Shown piece by piece: positions 1-6,745 of a stretch of 6,745 bases of DNA. Origin of the DNA: Casp-actino8 sp046082625 (GTDB lineage: Bacteria > Actinomycetota > Acidimicrobiia > Acidimicrobiales > Ilumatobacteraceae). The DNA lies in assembly GCA_046082625.1 (NCBI GenBank), contig JBJTYE010000103.1, forward strand, positions 1 to 6,745. The letters run 5' to 3'. The position numbers were made by a program, and so were the translations under genes. Position 1 is the stretch's first letter; each line of letters starts with the position of its first letter. Below the pieces are notes generated by a model, which made no database searches, was not told where the DNA came from, and saw only the letters and a list, made by a program, of their open reading frames with translations.

Positions 1-1636
1 GGTTGATGTACTCGCGCGGGATACGGCCGCCGCTGATCTTGTCCACGAATTCGTAGCCCTTGCCCGGGTTCGGTTCCATGTCGATCTTGACGACGGCGAA
101 CTGACCCGAACCACCGGACTGCTTGATGTGGCGGTACTCGACGCTCTCCACCTTCTTGGTGACCGTCTCGCGATAGGCCACCTGCGGCTTGCCGACGGTG
201 GCGTCCACGTTGAACTCGCGCTGCATGCGGTCGACCAGGATTTCCAGGTGCAGCTCGCCCATTCCCGAGATCACGGTTTGTCCGGTCTCTTCGTCGGTAC
301 GCACTCGGAACGTGGGGTCCTCGTCGGACAACGACTTGAGGGCCTTGCCCAACTTGTCCTGGTCGTCCTTGGTCTTGGGCTCGATGGCCACGTGGATCAC
401 CGGCTCGGGGAACTCCATCCGCTCCAGGATGATCGGATTGGTGCGATCGCACAGCGTGTCACCGGTGGTGGTGTCCTTGAACCCGAGGCCGGCCACGATG
501 TCCCCGGCCATGGCCACGTCCAGGTCTTCGCGCTGGTTGGCATGCATCAACAGGATGCGGCCGAGACGCTCGCGCTTCTCCTTGGTCGAGTTGTAGACCT
601 CGTCACCCTTGTTGATCTGCCCGGAGTACACCCGGAAGTAGGTCAACTTGCCGAAGGGATCGGCCACGATCTTGAAGGCCAGCGCTGCGAACGGCCCGCT
701 CTCGTCGGCATTGCGCTCGGTGGGCTCGGCGGCCTCGCCGGGCTTGACGCCCTGAGCCGGCGGAATGTCGAGCGGGCTCGGCAGGAAGTCCACCACGGCG
801 TCCAGCATGGGCTGCACGCCCTTGTTCTTGAAGGCCGAACCACACAGAATCGGCACGAAATCGAAAGCCAGGGTTCCCTTGCGGATGGCCCGCTTGATCT
901 CCTCTTCCGACAGATCCTCGCCGCCCAGGTACTTCTCCATCAGAGCGTCGTCGGAGGTGGCGATGGTCTCCAGCAGTTCCTCGCGGTAGGTGTTGGCCTG
1001 GTCCACCATGTCGGCGGGGATGTCCACCTCGTCCCACTTGGCGCCCAATTCCTCGTCCCGCCAGATGAGGGCCTTCATCTTCACCAGGTCGACCAGACCG
1101 ACGAAGGGCTTGGCGCTCTCTGGACCGCCGGCGCCGATGGGCAACTGGATGACCGCCGTCGTCGCCTCGAGGCGATCCTTCACCATCTGCACCGTGCGGT
1201 AGAAGTCGGCACCGATGCGGTCCATCTTGTTGATGAAGCACATCCGCGGGACCCGGTACTTGTTGGCCTGACGCCACACCGTCTCGGTCTGGGGCTCCAC
1301 GCCGGCCACCGAGTCGAAGACCGTCACGGCACCGTCGAGGACGCGCAGGGAGCGCTCCACTTCGATGGTGAAGTCGAAGTGGCCCGGCGTGTCGATGATG
1401 TTGATGCGGTGGTTGTTCCAGATGCAGGTGGTCGCAGCCGAGGTGATGGTGATGCCGCGCTCTTGTTCCTGAGCCATGTGGTCCATGGTGGCCGCGCCCT
1501 CGTGGACCTCGCCGATCTTGTAGCTCTTGCCGGTGTAGTAGAGGATTCGCTCGGTCGTGGTGGTCTTGCCGGCGTCGATGTGGGCCATGATGCCGATGTT
1601 GCGGGTGCGCTCGAGGGGATATTCACGCTTTGCCAT
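1..1636 (-). CDS. fusA: Elongation factor G, 5' part (545 codons, cut by window edge)
   Basis: EF-G is the cytoplasmic GTPase that drives tRNA-mRNA translocation and, with RRF, ribosome recycling. The minus frame from ATG at 1636 stays open to position 1, giving 545 of about 700 residues. Visible are the P-loop AHIDAGKT (18-25), switch I GITI (61-64), switch II DTPGH (82-86) with catalytic His86, NKMD (136-139) and GSAF (266-269), so the GTPase domain is complete. Domain II (about 315-405) and domain III with GMGELHLE (458-465) follow, then the start of domain IV (SGGSGQF, 507-513). The domain IV tip and domain V are outside the window. The start MAKREYPLERTRNIGIMAHI has the usual N-terminal length. 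It is the third str gene, 110 nt after rpsG. Oddities are His53 where Trp or Tyr is usual (MDHM) and Phe87 where Val is usual (GHFDF). Identity is certain; the missing 3' end is a window effect, not a truncation. Confidence 0.98.
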   Translation of the reverse strand, partial: MAKREYPLERTRNIGIMAHIDAGKTTTTERILYYTGKSYKIGEVHEGAATMDHMAQEQERGITITSAATTCIWNNHRINIIDTPGHFDFTIEVERSLRVLDGAVTVFDSVAGVEPQTETVWRQANKYRVPRMCFINKMDRIGADFYRTVQMVKDRLEATTAVIQLPIGAGGPESAKPFVGLVDLVKMKALIWRDEELGAKWDEVDIPADMVDQANTYREELLETIATSDDALMEKYLGGEDLSEEEIKRAIRKGTLAFDFVPILCGSAFKNKGVQPMLDAVVDFLPSPLDIPPAQGVKPGEAAEPTERNADESGPFAALAFKIVADPFGKLTYFRVYSGQINKGDEVYNSTKEKRERLGRILLMHANQREDLDVAMAGDIVAGLGFKDTTTGDTLCDRTNPIILERMEFPEPVIHVAIEPKTKDDQDKLGKALKSLSDEDPTFRVRTDEETGQTVISGMGELHLEILVDRMQREFNVDATVGKPQVAYRETVTKKVESVEYRHIKQSGGSGQFAVVKIDMEPNPGKGYEFVDKISGGRIPREYIN

Positions 1637-1642
1637 GGTTGA

Positions 1643-1649
1643 TTCTTTC
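1643..1649 (-). promoter_or_regulatory. Weak Shine-Dalgarno of fusA
   Basis: The purine run GAAAGAA lies 6 nt upstream of the fusA ATG. It matches the anti-Shine-Dalgarno only weakly, in contrast to AGGTGA before rpsG and GAGGT before rpsL. For so heavily translated a gene this suggests that initiation relies on low leader structure or on another upstream signal. The assignment rests on position and purine content only. Confidence 0.4.
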
Positions 1650-1688
1650 AGTCGTGTCGTAGCTGTCGGTCGGGCGTTCTACATGGAG

Positions 1689-1714
1689 GCACCCGGGTAC
1701 GCCCACCCGGGTGC
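1689..1714 (-). repeat. Perfect 10-bp inverted repeat (strong hairpin) between rpsG and fusA
   Basis: On the minus strand GCACCCGGGT, a 6-nt loop GGGCGT and ACCCGGGTGC form a perfect 10-bp GC-rich stem, extendable by two pairs across a bulge. It starts 32 nt after the rpsG stop codon and ends 52 nt before the fusA start. No T-run follows (CTCCATGTAG), so it is not a canonical intrinsic terminator. It could be a partial terminator, an mRNA processing or stability element, or a regulatory structure separating S7 from EF-G expression. Each arm contains the self-palindrome ACCCGGGT, so the same bases are also a tandem palindrome, 14 bp start to start, which could be a DNA operator. The structure is seen directly; the function is not. 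Confidence 0.75.
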
Positions 1715-1746
1715 TCGATGATCATTCGGATCGGCCGAACTTCCGC

Positions 1747-2217
1747 TCACCACTTGTAGTGGGCGAAAGCCTTGTTCGATTCAGCCATCTTCTGCGTGTC
1801 GTCGCGCTTCTTCATGGCGGCGCCGAGTCCGTTCGACGCATCGAGGAGTTCGTTCGCCAAGCACTGCGCCATGGTCTTTTCGCGGCGAGCCCGGGCGTAG
1901 TCCACGACCCAACGGATGGCCAGCGTGTTGGCGCGGCGCGGCTTGACTTCGACCGGCACCTGATAGGTGGCGCCACCGACGCGGCGGCTGCGGACCTCGA
2001 GAGGCGGACGAACGTTGTCGATGGCGCGCTTCAGGGTGGCGATGGGCTCGGCACCCGTCTTCTCTTCCACGATCTTGAGGGCGTCGTAGACGATCTTCTC
2101 GGCGACGCTCTTCTTGCCGCTCAGCATGACCTTGTTCATCAACTGGGTCACGAGCAACGAGCGATAGACCGGATCCGGACTAAGTTCTCGGCGGGGGGCG
2201 GGTCCCTTACGGGGCAT
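1747..2217 (-). CDS. rpsG: 30S ribosomal protein S7
   Basis: S7 is the primary 16S rRNA-binding protein that nucleates 30S head assembly and lies near the E site. The 156-residue product has the standard bacterial length, from MPRKGPAPRRELSPDPVYRS to the typical tail NKAFAHYKW. The basic beta-hairpin (RSRRVGGATYQVPVEV, about 76-91) and the rRNA-binding helix YARARREKTMAQ (107-118) are present, as is LLDASNGLGAAMK (124-136). Nothing is missing or shifted. It starts 26 nt after rpsL with a good Shine-Dalgarno, so the two genes are almost certainly co-transcribed and may be translationally coupled. In E. coli S7 is the autogenous repressor of the str operon, acting at the S12-S7 intercistron; the 26-nt gap here is much too short for that E. 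coli-type site, so a different control is likely (inference). Confidence 0.99.
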   Translation of the reverse strand: MPRKGPAPRRELSPDPVYRSLLVTQLMNKVMLSGKKSVAEKIVYDALKIVEEKTGAEPIATLKRAIDNVRPPLEVRSRRVGGATYQVPVEVKPRRANTLAIRWVVDYARARREKTMAQCLANELLDASNGLGAAMKKRDDTQKMAESNKAFAHYKW

Positions 2218-2223
2218 GGGTGT

Positions 2224-2229
2224 TCACCT
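2224..2229 (-). promoter_or_regulatory. Shine-Dalgarno of rpsG
   Basis: AGGTGA on the minus strand matches six bases of the consensus GGAGGUGA and stands 6 nt before the rpsG ATG. It lies inside the 26-nt rpsL-rpsG gap and fixes the rpsG start. Confidence 0.85.
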
Positions 2230-2243
2230 GTTCCTTTTCGCGG

Positions 2244-2615
2244 TCACTTGGCGCGCTTCGCGCCGTACCGGCTGCGGGCCTGCTTGCGGTTCTTCACCCC
2301 GGCTGCGTCGAGCGCGCCACGGATGATCTTGTAACGGACGCCCGGAAGATCGCGCACACGACCTCCGCGCACGAGCACGATGGAGTGCTCCTGCAAGTTG
2401 TGGCCCTCACCAGGAATGTAGGCCGTGATCTCGACACCACTCGACAGACGAACACGAGCGACCTTGCGCAGAGCCGAGTTCGGCTTTTTCGGTGTATTGG
2501 TATACACACGAGTGCACACACCACGGCGCTGCGGCGACCCCTTGAGGGCCGGCGTCTTGGTCTTGGTGAATTTCGTGCTGCGGCCCTGGCGGACCAATTG
2601 CTGAATTGTGGGCAC
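2244..2615 (-). CDS. rpsL: 30S ribosomal protein S12
   Basis: S12 sits at the 30S decoding centre, where it helps monitor codon-anticodon pairing and is the classic streptomycin-resistance locus. The product is 123 residues, the usual bacterial length, starting VPTIQQLVRQGR and ending RSRYGAKRAK. The universal blocks RRGVCTRVYTNTPKKPNSAL (30-49) and GEGHNLQEHS (69-78) are intact. The frame stays open upstream to an ATG at 2909, but the GTG at 2615 is chosen because it gives the conserved N-terminus and is preceded by GAGGT; the extension has no S12 similarity and runs back into rpoC. Lys43 is present, but residue 88 is Arg (GGRVRDLPG) where Lys is near-universal. Asp89, the RimO methylthiolation site where that enzyme exists, is kept. 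First gene of the str cluster, 223 nt after rpoC. Confidence 0.99.
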   Translation of the reverse strand: MPTIQQLVRQGRSTKFTKTKTPALKGSPQRRGVCTRVYTNTPKKPNSALRKVARVRLSSGVEITAYIPGEGHNLQEHSIVLVRGGRVRDLPGVRYKIIRGALDAAGVKNRKQARSRYGAKRAK

Positions 2616-2622
2616 TCTCTTG

Positions 2623-2627
2623 ACCTC
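2623..2627 (-). promoter_or_regulatory. Shine-Dalgarno that fixes the GTG start of rpsL
   Basis: GAGGT on the minus strand, 7 nt before the GTG codon. With the conserved S12 N-terminus it supports GTG at 2615 over upstream codons in the same open frame. Confidence 0.8.
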
Positions 2628-2642
2628 GTTCTTCCGCCCACC

Positions 2643-2699
2643 TCGCCCGAGGGCGACCGGGATGAGTCTGCGTCGATTTCCTGTCGCCGGAATCGGCGA
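2643..2699 (-). promoter_or_regulatory. rpsL leader with mutually exclusive hairpins (candidate attenuator-like element)
   Basis: Four short segments follow each other in the minus-strand leader. Segment 1 TCGCCG (2694-2699) pairs perfectly with segment 2 CGGCGA (2684-2689) over a 4-nt loop. Segment 3 TCGCCC (2651-2656) pairs with segment 4 GGGCGA (2643-2648). Segment 2 read as GGCGAC (2683-2688) can instead pair over 6 bp with segment 3 read as GTCGCC (2652-2657). Pairings 1:2 plus 3:4 therefore compete with 2:3, the layout of attenuators and switching leaders. The complementarity is visible; a regulatory role is inferred, and in a GC-rich genome it may be accidental. No T-run follows segment 4. 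Confidence 0.35.
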
Positions 2700-2710
2700 A
2701 AGACCGTTAG

Positions 2711-2740
2711 ATGTTACGAGCGCCCCTCGAACAACGGCAA
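2711..2740 (-). promoter_or_regulatory. Candidate sigma-A-type promoter for the str operon
   Basis: On the minus strand TTGCCG (2735-2740) and TAACAT (2711-2716) are separated by 18 nt; each matches four of six bases of the -35 (TTGACA) and -10 (TATAAT) consensus. Transcription would start near 2704 and give a leader of about 90 nt before the rpsL GTG. It lies in the only large gap between rpoC and the ribosomal genes, where an independent str promoter would be expected. Both boxes are moderate matches, so this is a candidate only. Confidence 0.45.
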
Positions 2741-2747
2741 CCCGCCC

Positions 2748-2766
2748 GGACCGGGAATGCCGGTCC
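2748..2766 (-). repeat. Hairpin in the rpoC-rpsL spacer
   Basis: GGACCGG, a 5-nt loop CATTC and CCGGTCC form a perfect 7-bp GC-rich stem 73 nt downstream of the rpoC stop and 8 nt upstream of the candidate -35 box. The next bases are GGGCGGGTTG with no T-tract. It could be a non-canonical rpoC terminator or a pause or processing site, or an operator next to the str promoter. The stem is certain, its role is not. Confidence 0.5.
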
Positions 2767-2838
2767 CAGCAGGGATGACGATGTTCCAGATCTCGGGGAT
2801 CCGGTGCCTGGGAGTCGGATGCCCGGGGATCGGGGTGC
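2750..2838 (-). repeat. Three imperfect GC-rich repeat units after rpoC
   Basis: Three related units of 16-17 nt follow the rpoC stop on the minus strand: GCACCCCGATCCCCGGG (2822-2838), GCACCGGATCCCCGAG (2792-2807) and GGACCGGCATTCCCGGT (2750-2766). The first two agree best and both continue into ATC soon after the unit. Starts are 31 and 41 nt apart, close to three and four helical turns, and all lie upstream of the candidate str promoter. The third unit overlaps the 7-bp hairpin. They may be degenerate binding sites or simply low-complexity GC-rich spacer. Confidence 0.35.
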
Positions 2839-6717
<3,879 letters not shown>

Positions 6718-6745
6718 CGTCTCTCGCTCTCTCTTCGAATTCGTC
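6718..6745 (-). promoter_or_regulatory. rpoC leader, purine-rich, without a strong Shine-Dalgarno
   Basis: The 28 nt before the rpoC ATG read GAAGAGAGAGCGAGAG (6721-6736) then ACG. This purine-rich tract can pair only weakly with the 16S tail, although it ends at a usable distance. No stop codon occurs in these 28 nt in any minus frame, so the end of the expected rpoB gene lies beyond the window edge or reads into this stretch; its spacing cannot be judged. Translational coupling to rpoB is plausible but unseen. Confidence 0.5.

Noticed and set aside
1..60. fusA as a truncated pseudogene
   Set aside because: The frame is open and conserved to the first base of the window; the break is simply the window edge.
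128..1642. A 504-codon open frame on the plus strand
   Set aside because: It lies wholly opposite fusA, whose minus frame encodes every EF-G motif. The protein is repetitive in Gly, Leu, Val, Asp and His, as expected from reading GC-rich third positions backwards, and resembles no family I recognise.

Overview
The window is a piece of housekeeping chromosome carrying the rpoC / str-operon junction. All genes lie on the minus strand and are transcribed from high to low coordinates: rpoC (RNA polymerase beta'), rpsL (ribosomal protein S12), rpsG (ribosomal protein S7) and the first three quarters of fusA (elongation factor G), which runs off the window at position 1. The conserved order suggests rpoB just above 6745 and the rest of fusA, probably then tuf, beyond position 1; neither is visible.

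The organism is a high-GC bacterium, most likely Actinomycetota. Supporting points are the actinobacterial N-terminus of beta' (LDVNxFDxLRIGLATADDI), the roughly 90-residue charged helical insertion in beta' (about residues 141-232), the GTG start and actinobacterial tail of S12, and an EF-G domain IV opening (SGGSGQF) of the actinobacterial kind. A deep-branching class such as Acidimicrobiia is a guess only.

Layout: 6718-6745 is the rpoC leader, purine-rich with no strong Shine-Dalgarno. 2839-6717 is an intact rpoC. 2616-2838 is a 223-nt spacer with imperfect GC-rich repeats, a hairpin, a candidate promoter and a leader whose arms can pair in two exclusive ways. 2244-2615 is rpsL; 26 nt later comes rpsG (1747-2217) with a good Shine-Dalgarno. 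A 110-nt spacer follows, holding a perfect 10-bp inverted repeat, and then fusA (1-1636, 5' part).

The products are the catalytic half of RNA polymerase, two 30S proteins (S12 at the decoding centre, S7 in the head near the E site) and the translocation GTPase, the usual coupling of transcription and translation machinery. I found no mobile element, CRISPR, RNA gene, intein or accessory system. The points worth a second look are unusual residues in otherwise very conserved proteins (Arg88 of S12, Pro852 in the beta' bridge-helix hinge, His53 and Phe87 in the EF-G switches) and the structured spacers. Open frames on the plus strand, including a 504-codon one opposite fusA, are shadows caused by GC-rich third codon positions.
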